DNA of 64,000 nt from Beroe forskalii (taxonomy: Eukaryota; Ctenophora; Nuda; Beroida; Beroidae), in NCBI GenBank assembly GCA_011033025.1, contig WFMF01000335.1:124001-188000 (forward strand), written 5' to 3'. The notes under the pieces are model-generated. The model did not search any database, was not told where the DNA came from, and was given only the letters and a program-made list of their open reading frames with translations. Positions 19,919 through 30,849 of this stretch are shown here, one piece after another. Made by a program: the position numbers and the translations under genes. Every line of letters starts with the position of its first letter. Position 1 is the first letter of the stretch.

Positions 19919-20812
19919 GACGAGTAGAGTGGTTACGAACATCTTCAATTGTAACAATTAAAACGTCGTGTTCTTGTGATATTTCAATGAATATATCATT
20001 CATCATAGTCATACATTCTGAGAAGTTTATTGGTTAGAACATACAACTGACACGCAACATATTCATATCACTAAGCTCTTATCTTAGCTGAATCTATAAA
20101 TAATTGAATTAAATTAATTTATTGAAAATGCAATGCACTGAATATATTATAATATTAATCATCATTGTTACTATGTGAAATACAATATACATTATACAAT
20201 ATACACAGCACTGGCAATGTAGGCACGAGCACTGTACTCAGTACACGGTGACGTAATGACGTATGTGAGCTAGAGAGAGAGTTCCCCTGCCAAAACCCAT
20301 GTTGTCAATACGTCACCATACCACCAAACTCATGTTCAGTGACTCTGTGTCTTGACCTTGTCAATTGGGGAAAATTCTGCCCTTCAGATTGGTCAAGACA
20401 CAGAGTCACTGAGCAACAGAGTTTTAGTATGCAGACGCATTGAATGCTAGGTTTGAGCGGAAACTCTCTTCTCTAGCTCATGTCATTATGCACCGTACTG
20501 AGTAGTGCTCGTGCCTTTGACATTACAATTGCTGTATATTGTATAATTATTGTATTCACATAGTAGCAGACAGTAGATTATCGTATAATATATTCAGTGC
20601 ATTGCATTTTCCAATAAATTAATTTAATTCAATTATTTATAGATTCACAAGATAAGAGCTTAGTGATAGAATAATGTTGCGTGTCAGTTGTATGTTCTAA
20701 CCAATAAACTTCTCAGAATGTATGACTATGATGAATGATATATTCATTGAAATATCACAAGAACACGACGTTTTAATTGTTACAATTGATGTTCGTAACC
20801 ACTTTACTCGTC
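19919..20812. mobile_element. 0.9-kb foldback element
   Basis: The sequence from GACGAGTAGAGTGGTTACGA is repeated inverted to TCGTAACCACTTTACTCGTC, with arms of about 430 bp that match closely, including the phrases TTCTCAGAATGTATGACTAT and AAATTAATTTAATTCAATTA. The centre near 20330-20420 contains GTGACTCTGTGTCTTGACC and its complement around a short loop. No coding capacity; foldback or large hairpin MITE. Confidence 0.9.
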
Positions 20813-22165
20813 AGATATCAAATGAGCTGACCTAAAATATATAACCTAAAATCCATCATGATTTTTTACAATTTCCTTTTAGTTTTTAGGTAGATTCTCT
20901 AAATATCAAAAAGTGTGACGTAATATCCAAAACATTCATGCTGTATTTTTGGCTTTTATATTAATCTGGTGGCTTCAGATTACCATATTTGAACGAGAGG
21001 AAGAGCTAGCCTTATATCTACCTCTTAAAGAAATGGAGGCAGATGTTTTACAGACCATTCACCAACTAGCTCAGCGACGAACGAAAATAATCTCTTTAAT
21101 CCAGATAATAATCTCTTAGTTAAGGTATTGTTAAGACAAATAGGTAAGTAATAAAAACACTGCATTACATCAAAAGGAAGTGAGATAAGCAAGAGAGATA
21201 AGGATAGGGGAGAAAGAACATTTCACATATTCTAATTTGTGTTCCGAAAGATACAATCCACACTGCAGCAGGATAAACCACAGTACACACCACGCCCATT
21301 GCCCTTTATAAGGTGCGACCAAGCGTTTAGCAGGTCAGCTATTTACCACGATGCCACCATTGGACTTAGCCTTCGGTCGGTGGTACAAAATGCATGTATT
21401 TTTGTTTTCCCTAGTCCAGAAAGTGAAGCTCTCCAGCTTCATGACGTATTGTTTTGTGTTGTGGGCCGTAATATAAAGCCAACAAGATGAAGAAACGGCT
21501 ATGAGACCTTTATACTTGGTCGAAGCAAGGATGCAACATGCATCAATGACGATAACCCTGATTTAAGTTTCATGTTGGGGGAAAACGGACATACAGTTCA
21601 TATGCGAGAATTCTTTCTCTATCCCCACTTACATTACTAAATACAGCGTTAAGTCTGAAACAACACCAGCTGAACTGATCCATACATTACAGAGGATATG
21701 GAGTCAGCATTTCAAAAATCTTCAAAGATTGCTTATGACAATTTGCGCAATAGAGAGAAGAGTGCACATGAAGTATTGATAGGATGCTTCAGAACAATGT
21801 CAAGTCTGTTCATCATGCCAAGAAAGCCTTCTCATATTGATGGATGATAAACAGCACTTGAGCAGTGAGAAGTAAAGTTTTAATAACCAAATAGCGAATT
21901 TATTTCTTTAATAGTTTAATCATCAGCACTTTTATAACTTGTCAGTTGTCATACCTAGTTCATAATCTACGAAGTGAATTTGTCAGAAGAATGAAATAAT
22001 AACTCAAGATTAAAATAATAATACACACACACAGATTTTCCCTCCGGGAACTCACGCATATTCAAAAGAATCCCTAAGACCCTTAAATTCAACACTTTGA
22101 TAAAATTAAGTAAAATTCAGAGTTCGTATTCATTATGACAGTTGACTCCTCATAGGTCATACTTG
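20813..22165. other. Unassigned region
   Basis: I see no identifiable gene. A plus-strand frame at 21690-21846 follows a possible acceptor (TTACAG at 21686-21691) and reads EDMESAFQKSSKIAYDNLRN then REKSAHEVLI to a stop. It could be an exon or transposon relic, but I recognise no family. A CA-repeat of about 15 bp is at 22023. Confidence 0.35.
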
Positions 22166-22451
22166 CTACTCAGAGTCCGAGTCGTTGTTTGTGTTCTCTA
22201 CTACTGGAGCAATTGGTCCATTCATTGGACCACAGTCAACAACACACCCCTTCGGATGGCCCATTTTGTTAATGGCTGGAAGGTGATCTTTATTTTAATT
22301 GTTCAACAAGTTTAGCCCTCGCATTGCGTTCCTCAATAGTTCTATCAGGGGCAATATATACTTTACTGAAGGAAGTATATCTCAGACCCTTAGCACTCTT
22401 CAGAATCTTCGCTGCTATTTCTTCACTCTGGAACTGCACACGAAGTGTACA
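22166..22451 (-). pseudogene. Non-LTR retrotransposon ORF1, C-terminal part
   Basis: Minus-strand frame encoding LRVQFQSEEIAAKILKSAKG, then VYIAPDRTIEERNARAKLVE, and after a one-base shift near 22285 DHLPAINKMGHPKG to an acidic end, NDSDSE, with a TAG at 22166-22168. The block VYIaPDRTxxERxxRxxLVxxLK is typical of ORF1-type nucleic-acid-binding proteins of non-LTR elements. It is the continuation of the ORF at 24072-24762, split by a transposon whose GGTA duplication lies at the break. Confidence 0.75.
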
Positions 22452-22455
22452 GGTA

Positions 22456-24067
22456 GTGTAGGTTCAAAAGATGCTGAAATTTTGTCCGCCAACTTCCATA
22501 CAAAAGTTTGACATGAAGATAGAATCAATTTCGAATATTTTTTGGCCCAAATACCTCACCAAAGACCATGTAAATGATATAGAATGCAAAAAACCAGAAG
22601 TAAATCCTATTTTTTGGTCAATTTTGAGAATAATTTCATATCGCTTAAAATTTGCCTATAAATAAGGTTACATGAATTTTGTTACCTTATTGAATTGGCT
22701 ATCACCAGGCCAGAAAGTAAGTTGTATAGGAATTTTTAGCTTGTGGTATTAGCAGGAAGCCTAAGCTCCAAGACAAACCAAAAGTTGAGTCAATTGGACT
22801 CATGGTTCAGCAGATATTCAACTTTATCTAAAAACAATAAGGTTACAAAAAAGTAAGAAAAACTCTATCATCAATACAAGGATTGGTTATGGAGCTCTTG
22901 TTCTGCTCTTTTCAATGATTGCTTGTGTGCACTGCATTCTGCCAAGATTCAGCTTTCAGATGGACCCAAAATTTTTGTTCTAGCTTCAACGATGGCCAAG
23001 TTATGGTCAAAAATGTGATGCGCATTGGAGTGCGCGAGACATAATTATGTCCCGCGCAATGAGGAAATGTCCTCAAGATCAACTTTAAATCACTTTTCAT
23101 TGGCTATTGGGTGCTATGGATATGTTAGAAACGTGGTATGGACACATTTGGGCATACTTGGAGAAGTCCAGAAAAGGTCCTTTCCAAAAATAAGGTTACG
23201 CGAGACATAAATATGTCCCGCGCCCTACCGTACCTTTGGAAAAATGATAACCAGAGGATATTTCATGGACACCAACTCTTTTTTTCGATGTGACCATGCA
23301 AATTGGTTGATAAGAGATGGATTTCATCCAAGTTTTGCCTTCTAGTGGGCTTTTTCACCTTCTTCAAAAAATTTTCAAAAATGATCAAAAAAGGCAAAAT
23401 ATTGGAATTTTTCATAAACTTATTCACCCAGAGGACTTGTTTTGTTATGAAGGACATCTAACAATAGCTTACACATCATTTGGAAGTCAATAATCATCCC
23501 TATGAAGAATTTTGGTTTTAGAGTTCAAAATTTTATCATTACGCGAGACAAAATTATGTCCCGCAAGCAAATTTCTTGACATGTGACCACTTCCAGAGCA
23601 ATTTATTGTTTTCAAAAACTTCCTTATACTTAAATCAATACCACCAGCAAGGTTAGATACCTTGAATATGCCTACAATGCAGAATATTCATCAAAAAATG
23701 AGAATATGTCAATTTTTGGACCATGAGGTCAGAAAATGGTCATATTGTGGATTTTTTGTCATACAAGAGGTTCCAAAATCATTCAAAAGTGATTTATCCA
23801 CCACACTGTTCCATATTGAGCCATATTTTGCTGCATTGTTGCTCCAAAGCAGCAGAAATTTAGCATGTTTCGGCTGAAATGATGGATTTTCAATGTCATG
23901 AAAATAAACAGAAAATCTTGAAAAAAATGAATTTCAATGAAAAAATTTGTATATAATGATACCATTCTGGAATCCTGAGACGATACAGAAAATGATAGAA
24001 ACATTATCATCAGGCCAAATTGAACTTGATTTTGACCCTTTGGCGGACACTCAATTTGAACCTACAC
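22456..24067 (-). mobile_element. 1.6-kb TIR transposon, copy 2 (inverted)
   Basis: 1612-bp copy of the element at 17728, in the opposite orientation, with the same termini (GTGTAGGTTC / GAACCTACAC) and the 4-bp duplication GGTA at 22452-22455 and 24068-24071. It sits inside a non-LTR ORF1. Excising it with one GGTA rejoins that frame at KKINRAT|CTLRVQF, which confirms both the ends and the duplication length. Confidence 0.93.
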
Positions 24068-24071
24068 GGTA

Positions 24072-24762
24072 GCTCGATTGATCTTCTTTGAGTAATAGCT
24101 CTCATCTGATTTCTTCAGTAGTTCGATATAATTAGGTTTTAAAGAAAAACCAACTTGGTTCCCTAACTCAGTCAAGACATCTTCGATACCACTACTGTAG
24201 TCAAAGTTGCGTTTTTCCTTATCAACAATTCCTGGAATTCCGTAGAAGATCAGGTTTTTCCTTCAGCTGGAAGCTTTCATCTCCACAACCATTTGCTTTG
24301 CAAACTTCTGTGGTTGCTTGCAAGTCTCTACCTTTGTTTCGGTTGACTTCTTTAGTATTTCGGCATAGGACGAAACCTTCTTTGCTTCTGTGCATACCTT
24401 CTCAGACTGGTTCTCGAGACTTTCCTTTAGTTCCGATATTTTCTTGTTGTTTTCTTTTACTTCGTCAAGAATTGTGTTCATGAGTGAGGCCTGGAATGAT
24501 AATCCTTCTCCGATGCTGGAATTGAGCGAATCGATTTTCAGTCTTTCCTCTTCACAACCTTCGGTTTCCTTAATATGACTCTTCAAGTATTTTTTGGTAT
24601 CGTAGAGACATGAAAACAGACTGTAGGTCAATTCTGCCATCGGTGCTTTGTTCAATCGCTTCTCGATGTCTTTTGCCCTCACCCCTTCATTTCCCCAAGC
24701 TTGAATACCGTAGAAGAAAGTTCGTCAATTCGTTTCATCAATGATTGAAGTTCACTCGTCAT
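24072..24762 (-). pseudogene. Non-LTR retrotransposon ORF1, N-terminal coiled-coil part
   Basis: ATG at 24762 starts MTSELQSLMKRIDELSSTVF. After a frameshift near 24690 the frame continues RAKDIEKRLNKAPMAELTYS, with a heptad-rich stretch (LDEVKENNKKISELKESLEN) predicting a coiled coil. After a second shift near 24265 it reads LIFYGIPGIVDKEKRNFD, the NLIxYGIPE-like start of the RNA-binding domain of ORF1 proteins. It ends at the transposon junction at 24071 and continues at 22451. ORF1 proteins chaperone the element's RNA; this copy is broken by at least three shifts and one insertion. Confidence 0.75.
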
Positions 24763-24961
24763 TGCTGTTTCACAAGTCCACAACCACAAGGTGGAAGGTA
24801 GACGGATGGTGTCGACTTACTGGTACTGTTAAAAGTCAGAGACCGAAATTTGAAACAAACGATAAGTAGAAATCATGAAAACAAACAACTAAAATCGGGA
24901 CTGCAAATCCTAGCCACATAAAAGGCGGTGTTTTTTAATGAAGTGTTCCATGACCAGTACG

Positions 24962-25370
24962 ATGAATCAATTTTGGTCAAAAGAGATGACTCTGATGAAG
25001 ACGAAATTGCAGGAGGTGACATTCTTAAAAGTTCAAAAGAGAAGATCAAGGCTGGAATTGCTAAACAACGTAAACTCGAACTGGAAGCAGAAAAGGAATT
25101 GACTCGAAAGCAATCGGAAGCAGATGAGCAGGATCCAATTTAGAATGTTGGATCATAAGACAACCAAGGACCTGAATCATCTCTATCCGGAAAAAGCAGT
25201 TCCGAAGTTTCAATTAATACTTGCCAGCATTTGACATCGGTTTACATTTGCAACCCTCATTGGGGGAGTACTCTGACCCAAATCAAAATTAATATTATAA
25301 TTTAGTTATTCAATCATGGATGATACAACTAGTTCATAATGGTGGGCAACCATATTATAATTTATTGATC
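24962..25370 (+). pseudogene. Duplicated coding-like tail, copy 1
   Basis: Plus-strand frame reading KRDDSDEDEIAGGDILKSSK, then EKIKAGIAKQRKLELEAEKE, to a TAG near 25141, followed by 3' flank AATGTTGGATCATAAGAC. The same coding tail and flank recur at 27337-27690 with about 95% identity by eye. The peptide is charged and probably helical. Not identified; it resembles charged C-terminal tails of transposases, without a diagnostic motif. Confidence 0.45.
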
Positions 25371-25590
25371 TTCTGTGGATAAGAGGACTCAGGACGCCGC
25401 CTCATCAAGTCCTTTCGACCAGGACCCTAGGACAGAACTAGAAGCAGAAGGGTGATTTAAGATCTTCATATCACTTGATTTTATTTTCCATTCAGATATA
25501 TTCAGCGATTCATTGTAAGATTGCAGGAAAAAGCAGCCCCACTCACACTGCCTCGAGCAATGTTGAGTGTACAGAATACCTCAAATCCAA

Positions 25591-27256
25591 CAGGCATGGA
25601 TCCACGGGGGCGTGCGGGGGGCGTGCGCACGCCCCCATCAGAAATTTGGGGGCGTGCATGGGGGCGTGCAATTTGATGCTGGCGATGAATTCAAGATGCC
25701 AAAAATAAACCTAGTTGAAAAATTTCATTCATTCACTACTTCTAGAAGCAAAAGGGAAAGGAAATAAAGCAGAGGACTTATGCGTTACGCATTAACAAGA
25801 TGCTCACACCTCCAAAACTATTACAAAAGGGATACATGAACTAAAAAGAATTAAGACTTGAGAAGTGAAAAAGTGCTCACGAGCTAAAAAGGCCATTAGT
25901 TGGGCAAGGGTGATTGTGTAGTACAAAGTGTACTATACACGATTTTTCGGCCTCCATCCAGGAAATATTTTCATGCCAGCCCAACAGCCTTGAAGGCTTG
26001 AAACTGAAAAAACAGGATTTAGGATCCTATTGATTCAAAAACTCTACTGCCTTTGCAGTATTTCAGCAACGAATAATGAATATGTAATATATAGCAAATC
26101 ACAGGCACAGTGCAATTGATTTCCCATTTCTTAATACTCCAGACACCTGTCGTTATTTTTATTGTCAATATATTCATTGAGATTGTGTGCATCACAACGA
26201 TTGAGCTGGTTGAAAACATCGGCAAAACACTATTGAGTTCTCATTTCTTCGTACTCCAGACCTCTGGCTTCTGGGGGCTGCCGCCCCCAGACCCCTGCTG
26301 CTCTTTTGATTTTATATTTATTTAGATTTTGTACGACAGCAACAACAGCGCTGTTAAGTTGAAAACAAGGCCCAAACACTATTGAGTTGCCATTTCTTTA
26401 TACTCCAGACACCTGTCGTTATTTTTATTGTCAATATATTCATTGAGATTGTGTGCATCACAACGATTGAGCTGGTTGAAACCATCGGCAAAACACTATT
26501 GAGTTCTCATTTCTTCGTACTCCAGACCTCTGGCTTCTGGGGGCTGCCGCCCCCAGACCCCTGCTGCTCTTTTGATTTTATATTTATTTAGATTTTGTAC
26601 GACAGCAACAACAGCGCTGTTAAGTTGAAAACAATGCCCAAACACTATTGAGTTGCCATTTCTTTATACTCCAGACCTCTGGCTTCTGGGGGCTGCCGCC
26701 CCCAGACCCCTGCTGCTATTTTGATTTTATATTCATTGAGATTTTGTACGAAAGCAACAACAGCGCTGTTAAGTTTATAACAATGCCCAAACACTATTGA
26801 GTTGCCATTTCTTTATACTTCAGACCTCTGGCTTCTGGGGGCTGCCGCCCCCAGACCCCTGCTGCTCTTTTGATTCTTAATATAATATTTATTCGGATTT
26901 TGTACGACAGCAACAACAGCGCTGTTAAGTTAAAAACAATGCCCATTGCCCAAACACTATTGAGTTGCAATTTCTTTATACTCCAGACCTCTGGCTTCTG
27001 GGGGCTGCCGCCCCCAGACCCCTGCTGCTCTTTTGATTTTATATTTATTATTCATTGAGATTTTGTATTGATTTTGTATTGATTCGCCGTTTCTTTATAC
27101 TCCAGACCTCCGGCTTTCGGGGGTTGCCGCCCTCAGACCCCTGCTTATAAAAATATTCAAAAACATCCTATGTGCGAACGAGGTGCCGCGAAGCGGCGCC
27201 GAGTGAGCTTAATAAATTTGCACGCCCCCAAAAATTCTGGGCTGGATCCATGCCTG
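25591..27256. mobile_element. hAT-like non-autonomous element, copy A
   Basis: 1666 bp with terminal inverted repeats CAGGCATGGATCCA / TGGATCCATGCCTG and a perfect 8-bp target duplication AAATCCAA (25583-25590, 27257-27264), both typical of hAT transposons. The inside is five to six tandem units of about 150 bp (26100-27170), each with CTTCTGGGGGCTGCCGCCCC, CAGACCCCTGCTGC and CAACAACAGCGCTGTTAAG. Near the right end (about 27176-27212) a stem-loop, GGTGCCGC-GAA-GCGGCGCC, sits between GCGAACGA and GAGTGAGC. No transposase. Confidence 0.93.
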
Positions 27257-27336
27257 AAATCCAAGGAAGCGACATCTCGAAAGGTCGAGAATGAAGGGAG
27301 GCAAGGAAGGGAGGAGAGGATGGAAGATAAGAAAGG

Positions 27337-27690
27337 TCAAAAGAGATGACTTTGATGAAGACGAAAATGCAGGAGGTGACATTCTTAAAAGTTCAAAAGA
27401 GAAGATCAAGGCTGGAATTGCTAAACAACGTAAACTCGAACTGGAAGCAGAAAAGGAATTGACTCGAAAGGAATTGGAAGCAGATGGGCAGGATCCAATT
27501 TAGAATGTTGGATCATAAGACAACCAAGGACCTGAATCATCTCTATCCGGAGAAAGCAGTTCCGAAGTTTCAATTAATACCTGCCAGCATTTGACATCGG
27601 TTTACAAATCAAAATAAATATTATAATTTAGTAATTCTATCGTGAATGATACAACTTGTTTATAATGGTGGGCAACCACATATTATATGG
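27337..27690 (+). pseudogene. Duplicated coding-like tail, copy 2
   Basis: Second copy of the tail at 24962-25370: KRDDFDEDENAGGDILKSSK, ending ADGQDPI and TAG near 27501, with the same 3' flank. The hAT element lies between the copies; without it they are about 700 bp apart. Upstream of copy 2 and across the hAT target site, a highly charged frame (TEYLKSK|EATSRKVENEGRQ) reads through, so a longer charged ORF once existed here. Confidence 0.45.
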
Positions 27691-28166
27691 TGTGGCTCCT
27701 TATATTCATCAGGTAAATGTAGTAACTGATGTTGAGGAGCGAGACAGGGGGTGATGGGTGAGGGTACTGGGGTGCCTGGTGATGAGGTGACAGGTGAGAT
27801 TGTGGAATGTGAAGAGGCTGGAGGTGCTGAGATGTGAGGTGATAGTAGTGATAGGAGTGATGTCATGGTGAGAGGTGCTGTGGTGAGGGGAAGTGTGGTG
27901 GAGTGTGCTGGAACATGAGATCTTCGACGTTTTGGGCGTTTCATGTCCTTCTCTTTGTTGATAATGTGAGCCTTAAGTTCCTTGAGGTTGAATGATTCAT
28001 GTGGAAATTTATCTTGAAACAGATTCATCATATTCACATAATCCGAATTTAATCTCTTGAATCTTTGCAAGCGATTTCCATTCTGATCTCGGGTGTTTCT
28101 TCTGATACGATCATCAATCAGATAATTTTCTATGAATTTGGTTACAGTTTTACTGTATTTTGGCAT
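27660..28166 (-). CDS. Hypothetical protein, MPKYSKTVTKF...
   Basis: Minus-strand frame from an ATG at 28166 to a stop at 27660-27662, about 168 residues. The first 70 residues look like a folded, basic domain (MPKYSKTVTKFIENYLIDDR then RRNTRDQNGNRLQRFKRLNS). The rest is low-complexity proline, serine and threonine. No family recognised; a mobile-element protein is as likely as a host gene. Confidence 0.35.
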   Translation of the reverse strand: MPKYSKTVTKFIENYLIDDRIRRNTRDQNGNRLQRFKRLNSDYVNMMNLFQDKFPHESFNLKELKAHIINKEKDMKRPKRRRSHVPAHSTTLPLTTAPLTMTSLLSLLSPHISAPPASSHSTISPVTSSPGTPVPSPITPCLAPQHQLLHLPDEYKEPHHIICGCPPL

Positions 28167-28234
28167 GATGAATGAGATGACGGTGAAATGAAAAAATGGA
28201 TATAATATAACCCCAAATTCATCAATCATCATTA

Positions 28235-28525
28235 AGTCGAGAAGGAAAGAAGGATAATCCTAGTATCAAACTTACCAATGAATATAAGGATGATGAATCT
28301 GATACTTATAGTTTGGGTGAGCACCTGATTGAAGATCATCAGTTGTGTAACAAATCTGATTTTAATGATACTTATTCAATTTTTATTTTGATGAATTCGA
28401 GCACCATAACGCTTGAAGAAAATGAACACAAGTTCATTCATAAATTAAGAACTGTCAAACCATTTGGCATAAATTCCAATGACCCATTTGGTCTCCCGAT
28501 TCTTAATGTCAATTTTCTAGATTAA
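28235..28525 (+). pseudogene. Retroelement-type C-terminal fragment (EHLxxxH...PFGxN)
   Basis: The frame reads SLGEHLIEDHQLCNKSDFND, then EENEHKFIHKLRTVKPFGIN and DPFGLPIL, to a stop at 28525. The pattern EHL..H...dFn..Y.....E..wi.kL.tl.PfG.N is one I associate with C-terminal regions of invertebrate retroelement proteins, but I cannot name the domain with certainty. A related minus-strand copy is split by the hAT element at 38600-42412. Confidence 0.45.
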
Positions 28526-29298
28526 TTTTGTAATTTTGTAATTTTCAGGTATTTGCATTTCCTTTTTTACTGTACATGACACTGACTTTATCACCATTTA
28601 TATAGGTACTGATGATGTAATGAAAATATTCTACCTGGATTGTAAATGGAGATGTTGAAATGATCTGTTTTAAACTCATTGTTCGTCTGATTGTGGGATA
28701 CATTTTATTATTAAGGAAAGAAGGAAGCAAGGGAGATAAGGAATGGGGGGAGTAGACAAACCAGTAGCGCTGGCTGTACTCAACACAGCAGCGGGAGGAG
28801 GATTAAGACAGAACGCAGCGGCAGGAGGACAGAAGAGCAAAGATCTAAATGGTCATTGTTATTATGTTGATATGGACATAGCAAACCTAGTCATTGCTTC
28901 ATTTGAAAGAATTGGTATCAGGAGGTAGCAGTCCCAATTAATTGAAAACACTTTGTCACACGGTGTCAAATATACATGACTTGAGGACTAGCCTTGTCAG
29001 GTTACAAGTGATTACTTCAAACAACGCCATGCAGCATCCATGAAAACAGTCACTGTAGAATTCCAGGAGCGGACAAACCATCTGATAATTTTGCCTCAGA
29101 CGATCGATCCAAATAATGTATAATAATTGATAGTTTATTCTAATTCTGTTCGACAAGACACAGAATTTATTTGAGTAGATGCACTAGGAAATACTGTGCA
29201 GTAGGAGGGCAGGAATAATTTTGATGAGATAACTCAGTTTTATTCCAGTATTGAGTTTTACATTCTATCTAAGAAACTAACACTGGTCCATTACATTT
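28526..29298. other. Unassigned region
   Basis: Short open stretches on both strands without splice context or similarity; nothing I can support as a gene. Confidence 0.35.
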
Positions 29299-29355
29299 TG
29301 GCTTCTTGTCTGGGAATCGAACCAAGGATGCCTGCTTGACACGCAGGAATACTTT
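29299..29355 (-). tRNA. 3' half of a tRNA-Asp(GTC) sequence with CCA (pseudogene or SINE piece)
   Basis: On the minus strand there is an anticodon arm CCTGC-GTGTCAA-GCAGG with anticodon GTC, a T arm with GGTTCGATTCC, an acceptor strand ending ACAAGAAG and then CCA (TGG at 29299-29301 on plus). The D arm and 5' acceptor strand are not recognisable, so it is not a working gene. A genomic CCA, normally added after transcription in eukaryotes, suggests derivation from a mature tRNA or a tRNA-derived retroelement. Confidence 0.55.
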
Positions 29356-30845
29356 CCAAATTCAATATATTTATTAGTTTTCAGACCGAAGAGGAAAATC
29401 AAATCATTAAAAAGCGTTGGGAAGTTCTATGTCATTGGGATTTGAAACAAATCTGATGTAGATCCAAATCCATCAAAGCAAAGAGATAAAAAGCATTGTA
29501 TTATGGAAGCTAATTCCAAAAACTATTTTGAATATGGGGAATAAAATTATCAAAAAGAGACAATATAGATCGAAAATACGTGGTTCGTGATGTGGTAGAC
29601 TCGTATCTACCAAGTTCCTTCCTCAAATCCTCCAGAGAGACACGTAGAGCTGCCTCGCTTCTTACAGTGTTCACCTCATCACATGTAATGCCCCACATTT
29701 TCTTATCAGATGCATTGTGCATTGAGCTAGATTCCTTACTGTTATTTGCGGTTAGTGCAGTACAGCCTCTTATACGGCTGCAATGCGTCTTTATTAGCTA
29801 TTCAGTATCAGATTTTTTTTCTCGTGAAACAGCGGCTGCTGGTCTGCTGTTCCTGCCGTTAATAATGTTATTCAGTTATAATATTATTTGTCAGCCACAG
29901 AAGAGGATGCGAGAAATCTATGGAAAGGATGAAGAACACATGTTGTGCTCATTAATACAACCAATGCTTTATTTATAGAAAAGTTTTGGTCAGGACTGTT
30001 TGGTCAGGACTGTGGGGAAGATTGTCAGACAAAACGCACGACGATCCCTTTGCCATGGGACACAGACTGGCATGCAATTCCAGAGGGACTATCCATTCCT
30101 CATTTGCAGTAGAAGAAGACGTCTGCCACGTGTGGTCTGCAGATGATGCAGCCAGTGGTGACAGACTAAGAAACCAATTAGAGTTTTATAAAGAAAACTG
30201 GACAATGAAAGTAATGAGGTACCAAAATAGCGAGTTAATTAGGTATTTCAAAAAATGAAAACTATCAATTAATAACTCTAGCGACAATAGATATGATCTT
30301 ATTTAGACCTTCCTTGAAGGGAACTAATAGCATGCAAGTTTATGATTAGAGCCCTATGAGTCATTGAAATTGGAATTTGTAACTTTCGGGCTATTTCGTA
30401 ATTAAAAGGAAGGTTTAACAATAGGGAAGATCAGACAAACACTGCAATTATTGCTGCAGGCACTAATGTCGAGGCTAATGCTGATGCTAATGCCCAAGGC
30501 ATTAATGCCAAAGAAATACTAAATTAGAATGTATAAATAACTGGACAATGAAAGTAATGAGGGATTGAGGCACTGTATTAGTGTATTGGTTTACCAAAAT
30601 AAAAAGTTAATTAGGTTTTTAAAGAATTTGAAACCTTTTCATGTTAATAGCCCTAGTGACAAAAACGACGAAGTCTACAATGGGCTCTTCAATGAGTCCT
30701 GATAGGAATTGTGAAATTCAGTGAGCCAATAAGTCAGCAGTTTAGCTTTTAATTACTTTATTTCTTTAGTAGAATGGGTATAGTACAAAATCGCAGAAAG
30801 ATTTATTAAAGATAAGATCATATAGAGATGGGTTCTGTCTAAAAC
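29356..30845. other. Unassigned region with small ORFs
   Basis: A minus-strand frame at 29510-29722 (MHNASDKKMWGITCDEVNTV then RSEAALRVSLEDLRKELGRY) looks protein-like but has no recognised family. 30430-30530 holds short GCTAATGC repeats. Two partly similar phrases, GAAAGTAATGAGG with CCAAAATA, occur near 30205 and 30550. Confidence 0.35.
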
Positions 30846-30849
30846 AAAT

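Noticed and set aside
17785..24010. Short ORFs conserved between the three 1.6-kb elements, such as the one containing NFFIEIHFFQDFLFIFM
   Set aside because: Conservation is explained by the recent copies of a whole non-coding transposon; frames are short, AT-rich and broken in other copies.
29580..29978. 132-residue plus-strand ORF
   Set aside because: Its first part is the complement of a more protein-like minus-strand frame (29510-29722); neither has family support.
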